Assembly (NCBI GenBank): GCA_046734815.1
Contig: JBKPRZ010000604.1
Location: 1 to 27,602, forward strand
Reading direction: 5' to 3'
Source of the DNA: CAVYGB01 sp046734815
Lineage (GTDB): Bacteria > Myxococcota_A > Polyangia > Fen-1088
Length of the DNA stretch: 27,602 nucleotides
The translations under genes and the position numbers were made by a program. This document shows positions 7,766-15,774 of this stretch, one piece after another; positions within the stretch are counted from its first letter, which is position 1; every line of letters starts with the position of its first letter. The notes below the pieces were generated by a model that saw nothing but the letters and a program-made list of their open reading frames with translations, did no database searches and had not been told where the DNA came from.

Positions 7766-9217
7766 TCAATCGATGCGCGCCGCGCGAAAGACGACCTCGT
7801 CGCCGCGGGCCACCAGCTGGAAGCGCACCATGCGGCAGTTCCACTTCTGCTTCAGCCCGGCCTCGGCCAGCCGCAGCTTGGCCATGAAGGCCGGCACGCT
7901 GAGCCCCTCGGACGGCTTGCCCAGGCTGCGCAAAGTGTTCAGGTATTCGTTGAACAGCCGGGGGTAATAGGCCGCCTCGCTCTCCTGGGCCAGCGCCGCC
8001 GAGGCGGGGCTGACCGCACCGTCGCCCTCCTCGATGATCATGTGCTCGGCGCGCCAGAGCTTGCCGCCGTCCTCTTCCTCCTCCACCGCGTCCTCGTTCG
8101 GCTCCTCGCGTCCCAGCAACCGGGCCAGCATCACGTTGAGCGCGTTGGACAGGCCCTCGAAGTCCGGCCCCACCGGGCGGAAGGTGTAGTCGATGTTGCC
8201 GTTGATGATCTCGGCCACGCCCAGCTCGATCTTGTCGAGCGGCCCGATGAAACGCTTGGCGGTGAGCACCGCCGCGCCCAGCGCCACCGCGATGGCGATA
8301 AGGCCCAGCAGCAGCACCTTCATCCCCAGCTGGTTGACCCGGTCGTCGACGTCGGACAGCGACCGCGCCAGCACCACGCCGCTGCTCTTGTCCGAGTAGC
8401 TGCCGAACATCGGCGCCGCCATCAGCGCGTACTGACGGCCTTCGATCTCCCGCCGGACCAGACCGCTGGGCGCGCCCTTGGCCAGCGCCTGCTCGGCCAG
8501 CTTGTCGGGCCCGAAGAGGATGGTGCCCAGCGCCTGGGTGCGGGCGACGTCCTCCTTGTCCGGGGACTCGGCCGACCCGAAGCTGGAGGCCTGCATCTTC
8601 CCGGCGTGGAAGTAGCCGACCTCGGCGCCGATCCGGTCGCGGGTGTCCATGGCCAGCTTGGTCGACACCACCTGACCGATCAGCAACACGCCCAGCAATT
8701 GCCCGTCGCCCTTGGTGATGGGCGCCAGCCCCACCTGGGTCATGCGGTTGTCCATCGACCAGACGTCCTTGATGGCCTCGCCCCGCAGCGCCTGGGCCAC
8801 CGCCGGGTACTTGGCCTTGAGATCGTCGCCCCACATGGCGTTGGGGTTCAGGTCGCGGGCGATGACCTTGCCGTCGGCGCCCACGATGGCCACGATGGCC
8901 GCCTTGCGGCCCTCCTTCTCCAGGCCGCCGTTGAGCGCCTCGCACTCGACGAAGGCCGCCTCCCGGCGCGAGGTCTCGTCAGCCTTGTCGAAGACCGCGA
9001 TCACCGTCGGGCGCCTGGCCCGCTCGAGCGCCTGCATGGCCGCATCGGCCGCCCGCAGCCGGCCGATCTCGGCCAGGCCCCGTTCGGCACGCCCCACCTC
9101 CCGCTCGACCTCCGCCGCCCCGTCCGCCCGGAATGTTCGCGTCAGCGAGGCGTACACGCCCAACGTGACGAGAAGCATGACCAACGCTGCGGCGAGCCCA
9201 ATCTTCATCCGATGCAT
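7766..9217 (-). CDS. Two-TM sensor with Cache-like domain, HAMP and MXAN_5187-like C-terminus
   Basis: A 483-residue membrane protein. TM1 spans residues 5-24. An extracytoplasmic domain of about 270 residues has double-Cache features (AIVGADGKVIARDLNP, APITKGDGQLLGVLLIG, RQYALMAAPMFG). TM2 is at 299-320 and a HAMP-like linker at 321-372. An acidic stretch follows, then a C-terminal domain at 415-483 (AYYPRLFNEYLNTLRSLGK, MVRFQLVARGDEVVFRAA). That last part resembles the C-terminal domain named after Myxococcus MXAN_5187, found with FHA, TPR or sensor modules; this assignment is from memory. There is no kinase, cyclase or methyl-accepting region, so output is probably by protein contact. The start ATG 9217 has GAGGA seven bases upstream. 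It is divergent from a PilZ gene, making a shared c-di-GMP circuit conceivable. Confidence 0.82.
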   Translation of the reverse strand: MHRMKIGLAAALVMLLVTLGVYASLTRTFRADGAAEVEREVGRAERGLAEIGRLRAADAAMQALERARRPTVIAVFDKADETSRREAAFVECEALNGGLEKEGRKAAIVAIVGADGKVIARDLNPNAMWGDDLKAKYPAVAQALRGEAIKDVWSMDNRMTQVGLAPITKGDGQLLGVLLIGQVVSTKLAMDTRDRIGAEVGYFHAGKMQASSFGSAESPDKEDVARTQALGTILFGPDKLAEQALAKGAPSGLVRREIEGRQYALMAAPMFGSYSDKSSGVVLARSLSDVDDRVNQLGMKVLLLGLIAIAVALGAAVLTAKRFIGPLDKIELGVAEIINGNIDYTFRPVGPDFEGLSNALNVMLARLLGREEPNEDAVEEEEDGGKLWRAEHMIIEEGDGAVSPASAALAQESEAAYYPRLFNEYLNTLRSLGKPSEGLSVPAFMAKLRLAEAGLKQKWNCRMVRFQLVARGDEVVFRAARID

Positions 9218-9295
9218 GCGTTCCTCGCGCTACCAAAGGTTTTCTGCCTGTTGGGGCGCCCTCGGAGACGCCCGGACACCGAACTGGCCGCTGGG

Positions 9296-9325
9296 ATTAT
9301 CCCTGTTTTGCGTGCATTGAGTCAA
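9296..9325 (-). promoter_or_regulatory. Sigma-70 promoter for the Cache/HAMP sensor gene
   Basis: On the minus strand TTGACT (9320-9325), an 18-base spacer and GATAAT (9296-9301) match consensus at five of six bases in each box. The predicted start lies about 70 nt before the ATG at 9217, leaving a leader with a normal Shine-Dalgarno. This is the best-looking promoter in the window. Confidence 0.65.
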
Positions 9326-9395
9326 GTGGCCGTTTTCTTGACCCCCGATACGGCGATCACCTACATGTAAGACAACAATCCCTATTGGAGGAGCC

Positions 9396-9872
9396 ATGCC
9401 TACCCGAGAACGCGATCGTCTTGCTCGTCTGGTCCCCCTGCCCGCGGCTGATCTCGCGACGGCGTCCGCACCGGTGGCGGACGCGCGCGCTTCCCGTAAC
9501 GGTTCCTGCAACGGAGGGTTCGCGCAAGGGCCGGTCAATGCAAGCGAGCGCCGCCGGCAACGGCGCGCGGCTCTCGACGTGTTCGCCAATCGCTTCCTCG
9601 AGGGCCATCCCTACCTCTGCCGCGCAACCGACATCAGCCGCGAAGGTATCCGCATCCACCGCATGAACGAACCGGAGTGTCCCCCGGCGCGCTTCTCGGG
9701 CTTCCAGTTCCAGCTGCCCGGCTCGTCCGAGGTTCTCACGGCCTCCGGTGAAATCGTGTTCGAAAACCGCGAGCAGCGCACGCTGGGCGTTCGCTTCACG
9801 CACCTTTCCACGACGGTCGCGCACGCCATCGATCGCTACCTGCGCTACCAGCAGACGTGTCAGACGGGGTGA
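9396..9872 (+). CDS. PilZ-domain protein
   Basis: PilZ domains bind cyclic-di-GMP. This 158-residue protein has a 50-residue variable N-terminus and then the two binding motifs: an Arg-rich RRRQRR (52-57, the RxxxR element) and DISREG (79-84, D/NxSxxG). The beta-barrel closes with ASGEIVFENREQRTLGVRF and a C-terminal helix. Both ligand motifs are intact, so real c-di-GMP binding is likely. The start ATG 9396 has a strong Shine-Dalgarno (ttggaggagcc). A TTGACC at 9338-9343 could be its -35, but the matching -10 (CTACAT or TACATG) is poor. The nearest neighbour is the divergent Cache/HAMP sensor. Confidence 0.88.
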   Translation: MPTRERDRLARLVPLPAADLATASAPVADARASRNGSCNGGFAQGPVNASERRRQRRAALDVFANRFLEGHPYLCRATDISREGIRIHRMNEPECPPARFSGFQFQLPGSSEVLTASGEIVFENREQRTLGVRFTHLSTTVAHAIDRYLRYQQTCQTG

Positions 9873-9935
9873 GCCCCGCTCTGTGAATCTGCAAAATCTC
9901 CCGGCGACACCCCGGGTTGCATGTGCCAGACGGGC

Positions 9936-9966
9936 TTGACAGTATGGCTCGTCCCGCGGTCATCAT
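9936..9966 (+). promoter_or_regulatory. Candidate promoter for the 10018 gene
   Basis: A perfect TTGACA (9936-9941) is followed after 19 bases by CATCAT (9961-9966, four of six matches). The long spacer weakens it. It would give a leader of about 45 nt containing the GGAGG used by the TTG start at 10018. Confidence 0.45.
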
Positions 9967-10017
9967 GCTGGCCGCAAACGCCGAACTTCCGCAGCACGAA
10001 CGAAACGGAGGACTCCC

Positions 10018-11217
10018 TTGGAGCAACCGAAGAAGCCCGGTCCGCGTGACATCACGGATCTGAAAGCCCGACTCGGGCTGAATCGGGGGCCCGGCGCGGC
10101 CGGCCCGGCCGGGGCTCCGGTCCCTTCTCGTCAACCGTTCGGCCCGCCCGGTGGCGCTCCCGCCCCGGGGGCGCCGCCCGCCGCTCCCGGGTCGCCGTTT
10201 CCCAACGCGACCATGGGCATGCCGGCGCCCGCGCCTTCCCCCGCTCCCGCGAACGTGCCGGTGACGGTGGACATCTACGCCTCGATGCGGCCGCCGCCCG
10301 GGCAGCAATTCGATCTGCGTCCGGTCGACGACGGCGTTCCGGCGGCCAACGTCCGGCGGGGCGGCTTCCGCGCCGCGATGGTGGTGGGCTTGGTGATGGC
10401 CGTGCTCGGCGGGGTGCTGGGCATCGGCTACGGCATGAGCATGAGCGGCCGGCGCGCCTACAACGAGACCAACCGCGCGGCCAAGCGGGTCAAGACCGAA
10501 GTCGAGGAGATGCACAAGACGGTCACCCAGATCGCCCAGGCGGTGGCCTTCAGCCAGCAACGCCTGCAGGTCGAGAAGAAGGACCGGCTGGGCTACGACC
10601 CCAAGCTCATCGAGGACCTGGAGAAGATCAAGCTCGAGCCCCGGCCCGACACCGCCGGGATCTTCGACGTCGACTACTTCCGGATGCCCGATCTCGCGGT
10701 CGACAACCTGATGTCCTACTACTACGACACCATCGCGCTTTACACGGAGGTGGAGAAACACGTCAAGAAGACGCGGGCCGACTCCTCCTCGCTCCAGGCC
10801 TTCGCCAGCAGCCAGAACAGCAAGGGCGCCCAGGCCAACTACGGCGTGGTGTTCGCCGGCGGGGGCAAGATGGTGGTGGCCAACCTGGTCGAGATGGGCC
10901 AGCCGGTCTGCAAGGACGGCGGCAACGAGTGTCCGATGGATCAGCTGGAGGGCTTCAAGATCCGCTCGAACGCGGGGGCCAACTGGGTCACGCGCAAGGT
11001 GGGAGCCAAGCCCGAGGGCAACATCGTGGTGCCGCTCGACCGCACGCCCCTGCTCGAGTCGGCCATGGCCGGCTCGCCGGATCAGGCGCGGATGGAGCAG
11101 TACCGGCTGCGCTCGGTGAACATCCAGATCCTGCTCGCCCGCATCGCCCAGACCGAGAAGCAGCTGATGGAGGCGATCAAGACCGCGGCCGCCCGCCCGG
11201 ACATGTTCTCGCTCTGA
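10018..11217 (+). CDS. Single-TM protein with proline-rich N-terminus and coiled coil
   Basis: A 399-residue protein of no named family. Residues 1-22 form a conserved-looking charged motif (DITDLKARLGL). Residues 23-85 are a Pro/Ala/Gly-rich disordered region. TM is at 118-141 (AAMVVGLVMAVLGGVLGIGYGM). A coiled coil follows at about 145-205, then a globular domain to the end with one Cys pair (298 and 305, CKDGGNECP) that could form a disulphide. The topology is cytoplasmic N-terminus and periplasmic C-terminus. The start is TTG 10018, supported by GGAGG seven bases upstream (acggaggactccc); no ATG fits. The short N-terminal motif before a disordered linker suggests docking to a cytoplasmic partner. 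It converges with the TPR-zincin gene and has its own promoter. Confidence 0.78.
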   Translation: MEQPKKPGPRDITDLKARLGLNRGPGAAGPAGAPVPSRQPFGPPGGAPAPGAPPAAPGSPFPNATMGMPAPAPSPAPANVPVTVDIYASMRPPPGQQFDLRPVDDGVPAANVRRGGFRAAMVVGLVMAVLGGVLGIGYGMSMSGRRAYNETNRAAKRVKTEVEEMHKTVTQIAQAVAFSQQRLQVEKKDRLGYDPKLIEDLEKIKLEPRPDTAGIFDVDYFRMPDLAVDNLMSYYYDTIALYTEVEKHVKKTRADSSSLQAFASSQNSKGAQANYGVVFAGGGKMVVANLVEMGQPVCKDGGNECPMDQLEGFKIRSNAGANWVTRKVGAKPEGNIVVPLDRTPLLESAMAGSPDQARMEQYRLRSVNIQILLARIAQTEKQLMEAIKTAAARPDMFSL

Positions 11218-11238
11218 TCGCGTCGGAACGCAGCCGGC

Positions 11239-12264
11239 TCAGCCCAGCCCGACCTCGTGCAGGTCATCTTCGGTCATGCCGAAGAAGTGGCCAGTCTCGT
11301 GCAGCAAGGTGGTCCGGATCTCGGACCGCAGCTCTTCCTCGTCGAACGCCACCCGTTCCAGGTTGCGCCGGAAGAGCAAGATCTGGGTGAGCTGAGGGGT
11401 GGCGCCCAGGGCGGAGAACTCCGGGTAGGCGGTGCCCGCGAACAGCCCCAGCAGGCGCGGGTCCAGCCCGGTGGCCACGTCGCTGCGGGCTGGGCGATCG
11501 GCGATCAGGATGGGGACGTTGGCCAGCAGCTTGCGCGCGCGGGGCGGCAGCTCGGTCAGCGCCGCCTCGGCCACCTCGCCCACCTGCTTCTCGCTCAGCA
11601 GCTCGGGCAGGTCGCGGTCCTGCTCCTCGTCGAGATCCAGGGTCTTGAGCCAGGCGTGGCGCTTGACCTCCTCGTCGCCCGACAGCTCGGCGCACAGGCC
11701 CAGGCCATGCCAGGCGTCGGCGTCCTGATCGTCGATGGCCACCGCCCGCTCGAACCAGGCCCGCGCCGCCGGCCCATCGTCCAGCGCCAGGTACAGGTCG
11801 GCGATCTCGCGCGCCACCTCTGGGCTGGTGTCGGCGGTCCCCGCCGCGGGCAGGCTCGCCAGGGTCTCACGGGCCTCCTCGCTCTGCTCCTGCTCCAGTT
11901 GCAGCCCCGCCACCAGCGCGGTGGCACTGGTCTGCTCCATCTCGTCGCCCGCCTTGGACAGGGCGCGGCGGCCCCGCTCCAGCGCGCCGGCCAGGTCCTC
12001 CTGCTCGGCCAGCAGCTCGGCCGCGTGCAGCTCGGGCTCGGCCCAGTCGGGGTCCATCTGGATGGCGATCTCCAGCTGGCGCAGGGCTTCGTCCTCCTGG
12101 CCCTGGGTGCGCGCGCAGGCCGCCAGCAGCAGTGGCACCTCGGGTGCGTCCTCCCACTTGCTGCGCAGGCCTTCGGCCACCCGGGCCGCTTCCTGGGCGT
12201 CGCCCGCTTCCAGCAGGTCCCAGCCGCGATCCAGTCCGCGAGACAGTCGATCGTCGTCCTTCAC
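11239..12264 (-). CDS. TPR protein with C-terminal zincin metallopeptidase domain
   Basis: A fusion of 341 residues. Residues 5-215 are TPR helices (ALRQLEIAIQMDPDWAEPEL, ARAWFERAVAIDDQDADAWH). Residues 225-341 form a small zincin domain of the PF06262 kind, with LTQILLFRRNLER and TTLLHETGHFFGMTEDDL. The zinc motif HETGH (322-326) is intact, followed by GMTE, where Glu331 is the likely third ligand in HExxHxxGxxE. Stand-alone members of this family are about 120 residues, so the TPR part is an addition that probably recruits partners. The start is GTG 12264, overlapping the arginase-like stop (GTGA). Cytosolic, as no signal is seen. The reading frame continues upstream as a very long antisense shadow with no coding value. 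Confidence 0.85.
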   Translation of the reverse strand: MKDDDRLSRGLDRGWDLLEAGDAQEAARVAEGLRSKWEDAPEVPLLLAACARTQGQEDEALRQLEIAIQMDPDWAEPELHAAELLAEQEDLAGALERGRRALSKAGDEMEQTSATALVAGLQLEQEQSEEARETLASLPAAGTADTSPEVAREIADLYLALDDGPAARAWFERAVAIDDQDADAWHGLGLCAELSGDEEVKRHAWLKTLDLDEEQDRDLPELLSEKQVGEVAEAALTELPPRARKLLANVPILIADRPARSDVATGLDPRLLGLFAGTAYPEFSALGATPQLTQILLFRRNLERVAFDEEELRSEIRTTLLHETGHFFGMTEDDLHEVGLG

Positions 12265-13379
12265 GGCCGCGTACTTTCGGTCAAAGCGTCCAGGCTGGCG
12301 AGCAGATACTGCACCCCCACGTCGATGGTCTGGCGGCTCTGTTCCGGAGACCCCACCGGCGGCGCCACCTCGACCAGGTCGGCACCCACCAGGTCCAGCT
12401 CGCGGGCCAGCCGCCGCACCAGCGCGCAGATGAACCCGGGAGAAAGGCCACCCTCCTCGGGCGCGCCGGTCGAGGGCGCATCGCGGGCGTCGGTGGCGTC
12501 GATGTCGTTGGAGAAATAGACCTGCTCGACGCCGGCGCGGCGCAGGTGGGCGATGACGTCGTCCAGGGTGCCCGCCTCCCCGCGGGCGGCGATCTCGGAG
12601 GCCCAGAGCTGGCGGACGCCCAGCTGCTGCTCCCAGTGTTCGCGCGGGCGGCGCGAGGCGCGCACGCCCAGCTGGACCAGCCGGCCGTTGCGGCCGATGA
12701 GGTCGTTGGCGTGGTAGGCCCAGGTGGCAAAGCAGAGACGTACGCCCAGCCGCTCGGGCAGCAGGTCGGTGTGGGCGTCGGGCTGGACGATCCCCAGCCG
12801 GGGCGCCCGCCGGCGCTTGAGCACCGACACCGGCGGCCAGGCCACGCTGTGGTCCCCGCCCAGCACCAGCAGCTTGAGGCCGGGGTTCAGATCGAAGACC
12901 CGCTCGAGCGCGCGTTCGGCCATCGACAGCGGCGCCACCGGCAGGCCCGCCGCCTCCTGCGGATCGGCGGTCGGGTACATGGCCGCCCGGCAGGCCTGCT
13001 TCTGCGCCTCGTTCAGCATGTCGTCGGTCAGAAGGTGCGGGTTGACCAGCACGTCGCCGATGTCCACCACCCGGGCCGCCGCCGCCCAGGTGCGAAAGTC
13101 GGGGCGCGCGCGCAGCAGCCCCGCTCGCAGCGCCTGCGGGCCGAAGGCGGCGCCGCGCACCAGTCCGGCCCCGCAGTCCGAGGGGATGCCCAGGATCACG
13201 ACCCGCGCCTCGGCCAGTGCCGCCAGCCCGCGCCGCCAGGCCGGCTCGACCTCGTCGAGCGCGGAGACACCGTACAGCTGCCGCTGCAGATCGGCCTGTG
13301 CCTGCCGTCCGGTGGACACGGTGAAGATGCCCGCGCCCGCCGGTCGCAGCAGCAGCTCGAGCTCGCGTTGCGGTGTCAT
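12261..13379 (-). CDS. Arginase/agmatinase superfamily (ureohydrolase) enzyme
   Basis: Ureohydrolases use a two-Mn centre to split guanidino or formimino compounds. The 372-residue protein has all the metal motifs in order: GGDHS (174-178, His177), DAHTD (201-205), and SNDIDATDA (290-298, Asp292 and Asp294, matching SxDxDxxDP), then GLSPG (311-315) and Glu337 in VEVAP. It is about 60 residues longer than typical, mostly at the N-terminus and in an insert near 130-165. The substrate (arginine, agmatine, formimino-glutamate or other) cannot be read from the sequence. A TAATCT box lies exactly six bases before the ATG and there is no Shine-Dalgarno. It is coupled by a 4-nt overlap to the TPR-zincin gene. 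Confidence 0.9.
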   Translation of the reverse strand: MTPQRELELLLRPAGAGIFTVSTGRQAQADLQRQLYGVSALDEVEPAWRRGLAALAEARVVILGIPSDCGAGLVRGAAFGPQALRAGLLRARPDFRTWAAAARVVDIGDVLVNPHLLTDDMLNEAQKQACRAAMYPTADPQEAAGLPVAPLSMAERALERVFDLNPGLKLLVLGGDHSVAWPPVSVLKRRRAPRLGIVQPDAHTDLLPERLGVRLCFATWAYHANDLIGRNGRLVQLGVRASRRPREHWEQQLGVRQLWASEIAARGEAGTLDDVIAHLRRAGVEQVYFSNDIDATDARDAPSTGAPEEGGLSPGFICALVRRLARELDLVGADLVEVAPPVGSPEQSRQTIDVGVQYLLASLDALTESTRP

Positions 13380-13385
13380 GCGAAG

Positions 13386-13391
13386 AGATTA
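13386..13391 (-). promoter_or_regulatory. -10-like TAATCT box before the arginase-like gene
   Basis: TAATCT on the minus strand is followed by six bases (cttcgc) and the ATG at 13379. No good -35 is visible at 16-18 bases. The position would put the transcript start on the ATG (leaderless). It shares this geometry with the boxes at 20258 and 25191. Confidence 0.4.
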
Positions 13392-13566
13392 GCGGACAAA
13401 AGTGAGCCAGACCGGGAGCCGGCCCGCGCTCGAGCGACTGGTCGGGTCCCCGCCCGGGGTGGTAAAAGGAGGCAGCCCGTCGCTGCGGGCCATACCTGTT
13501 CACGGTGCTCGTTGCGCGTCTCCTTGCTGGCATTTCCGCGGTCCGGTCCCACCTTGACGGCGGCCC

Positions 13567-15774
13567 ATGGCTGAACGACTGAGCCGGATCGGTGCGTTGC
13601 TCGGGGAGCGCCACGGCGACCTCGGTGTGCGGGCGTTCCAGGAGCTCGAGCGCTGGCTGTCGGGAGCAGTCCCGTTCGCCCACCCGGAGGTGCTGGAGCG
13701 CCACCTGGATCCGGAGCAGGTGCCGCTGCTGTTCGATGCCTTCTGGCAGATCCTCCCGTTCGGCACCGGAGGACGGCGCGGCCGCGTCGGTTACGGGGCC
13801 AACCGGCTCAATCCGGCCACGGTGGCGTTGACCATCCAGGGTCACTGTGACTTCCTCCACCGTCGCTTCCCCGGACGCTCCGATCTGTCGGTGGTGGTGG
13901 CCAACGACGTGCGGGTCTTTCGCGACATCGCCGGCAACTACCGCTTTCTGGGACCGGAGCACCCGTTGATCGGGCTGTCGTCGCGCGGGCTGGCCCGGCT
14001 GGCTTGCGAGATCTACGCCGGCAATGGCATCGCCGCCTACCTGGCCGAGCCCGCCCGCGACGACACCGCCCTGTCCACGCCCGAGCTGTCCTTCGCCATC
14101 GACGCGCTGAAGGCGGCGGGCGGCGTGAACCTGTCGGCCTCGCACAACCACCCCGACGACAACGGGGTCAAGGTCTACGACGAGTTCGGCAGCCAGCCGG
14201 TGGCGCCCGAGGACCAGCAGCTGCTGGACACCATGGCCGCCGTCACGCAAGTGCAATCGCGGCCCTTCGCCGACGCGCTGGCGGCGGGGCTGGTGCGCGC
14301 CCTGCCCGCCTCGCTCCACGACGATTACGTGCGCGGCTACGTGCAGCTTTACGACGGCTTTTTCCGCCCGCGGCCGGAGATCCCGGTGGTCTACACGCCG
14401 CTGTGCGGCGTCGGGCTGAGCTCCGCCGGCGACGTGCTGGCGACGCTGGGCTTCCCGGTGCTCACACCGCCGGCGGAAAAGCCCGATGGATCCTTCGCGG
14501 TGATCCCGTTCCGCTCGCCCAACCCCGAGGTGGTCCAGTCCACCGAGCCCGCGCGCGCCTTCGCCGACCAGCACGGCAGCGGCATCGTCCTGTCGAGCGA
14601 TCCCGACGCCGATCGCATCGGCTGTGAGATCAAGCTGCCGGGCGAGCCCGTGGGTGACGGCTGGTATCACCTGGACGGCAACCAGATCGCCGCCATCCTG
14701 TGCTACGCGCTGATGCTGGACCCGGAGGGACCACGGCGCAAAGGTCTGGTGATCGAGACCCTGGTCACCACCAAGCTGGTGGGCAAGATCGTCGCCGCCC
14801 GCGGCGAGTCCGACGTCATCGACGACCTGCTGGTCGGCTTCAAATACGTCGCCGACGTGCTCAAGCGGCTGGGTCGCGAGGGTCGCTATCGTGACATCCG
14901 CCGCCGTCCCGAGGAGCTGGTGCTCGCCACCGAGGAGAGCCACGGCGTCATCTTCCTGCCGCACATCCGCGACAAGGACGCCACCCCCGCCTGCATGTAC
15001 CTGGCGGGCCTGTATCAGCGCCTGCGCACGCAGGGGCGCACCCTGCTCGACTACTACGTCTCGATCCTCGAGCAGCTGGGCGGGTTCGACACCGTGAACC
15101 GGTCGATCATGATGGCCGGGGCCAGCGGGATGGAACGCAAGGACCGCATCATGGGCTGGCTGCGTGAAAGTCCTCCCCGCACCCTGGGCGGGCAGCCGGT
15201 CCGCCGCATGTCCGATTACTGGGACGAGCGCGCCTTCGGGCCGCTGGTCAGCGAGAGCGAGCGCCTGCCCCGCAACGTCGTCCAGCTGGAGACCGACCGC
15301 TTCGTGGTGACGGTCCGCCCCTCCGGCACCGAGCCCAAGCTCAAGTTCTATTGCCAGCTGCTGCCCGGCGGGGACGCGCCCCGGTCGCACGGGCGCGCTC
15401 TGCTGACCGAGCTGCGCGCCGAGGCGGAGTCGGCTGCCCGGCTGATCTACAACGACCTGCTGGCGCCGCTGGACGTGAAGCTGGGCGAGGTGGGGCTGCT
15501 GCTGACCGACCTCATCGAGCTCGATCGCAAGCGGGAGCTCGAAACCGAGACGGTGCCCCTGCTGCGCGACGTGCTGAGCCGGGGCGAGCTGGGCGGGCCC
15601 GGCGAGCTGACCTCCTGGCTGCGGGAGAAAGCCAGCGCGCTGCTGCCGGGGGCGGATCCCCTGCCAGCCCTGCGCGGGCCGCTGGCCCCCGTGGCCGAGC
15701 GCTGGGCCCGTGAGTTGCCGACGCGGCCGGGGCTGGAACGGTTGCGTGCCTTCGTGGGTGGGAAGGAATCATGA
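13567..15774 (+). CDS. Phosphoglucomutase/phosphomannomutase family protein, long form
   Basis: An alpha-D-phosphohexomutase that moves phosphate between C6 and C1 of a hexose via a phosphoserine. Its motifs are FGTGGRRGR (65-73), the active-site loop SASHNHPDDNG (190-200, Ser192 phosphorylated), the Mg loop DPDADR (345-350), the sugar loop EESHGV (456-461) and the phosphate-binding RPSGTEPK (584-591). At 735 residues it is long. The catalytic domains end near 600, and about 130 residues of charged helices of unknown use follow. No Shine-Dalgarno stands before the ATG. It overlaps the YvcK-like gene by 4 nt. Glucose-1-phosphate formation for glycogen or surface sugars is likely; specificity for mannose or glucosamine phosphates cannot be excluded. 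Confidence 0.92.
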   Translation: MAERLSRIGALLGERHGDLGVRAFQELERWLSGAVPFAHPEVLERHLDPEQVPLLFDAFWQILPFGTGGRRGRVGYGANRLNPATVALTIQGHCDFLHRRFPGRSDLSVVVANDVRVFRDIAGNYRFLGPEHPLIGLSSRGLARLACEIYAGNGIAAYLAEPARDDTALSTPELSFAIDALKAAGGVNLSASHNHPDDNGVKVYDEFGSQPVAPEDQQLLDTMAAVTQVQSRPFADALAAGLVRALPASLHDDYVRGYVQLYDGFFRPRPEIPVVYTPLCGVGLSSAGDVLATLGFPVLTPPAEKPDGSFAVIPFRSPNPEVVQSTEPARAFADQHGSGIVLSSDPDADRIGCEIKLPGEPVGDGWYHLDGNQIAAILCYALMLDPEGPRRKGLVIETLVTTKLVGKIVAARGESDVIDDLLVGFKYVADVLKRLGREGRYRDIRRRPEELVLATEESHGVIFLPHIRDKDATPACMYLAGLYQRLRTQGRTLLDYYVSILEQLGGFDTVNRSIMMAGASGMERKDRIMGWLRESPPRTLGGQPVRRMSDYWDERAFGPLVSESERLPRNVVQLETDRFVVTVRPSGTEPKLKFYCQLLPGGDAPRSHGRALLTELRAEAESAARLIYNDLLAPLDVKLGEVGLLLTDLIELDRKRELETETVPLLRDVLSRGELGGPGELTSWLREKASALLPGADPLPALRGPLAPVAERWARELPTRPGLERLRAFVGGKES

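Noticed and set aside
9900..9915. CCCGG/CCGGG hairpin after the PilZ gene as a terminator
   Set aside because: The stem is only five bases and no T tract follows, so it is not distinguishable from background in this GC-rich DNA.
12265..15390. A very long open frame on the minus strand extending the TPR-zincin gene over the mutase gene
   Set aside because: It is antisense to a fully motif-supported phosphohexomutase. Its translation is low-complexity Arg/Gly/Ala sequence with no domains, as expected when GC-rich DNA lacks stops in shadow frames. The real start is GTG 12264.
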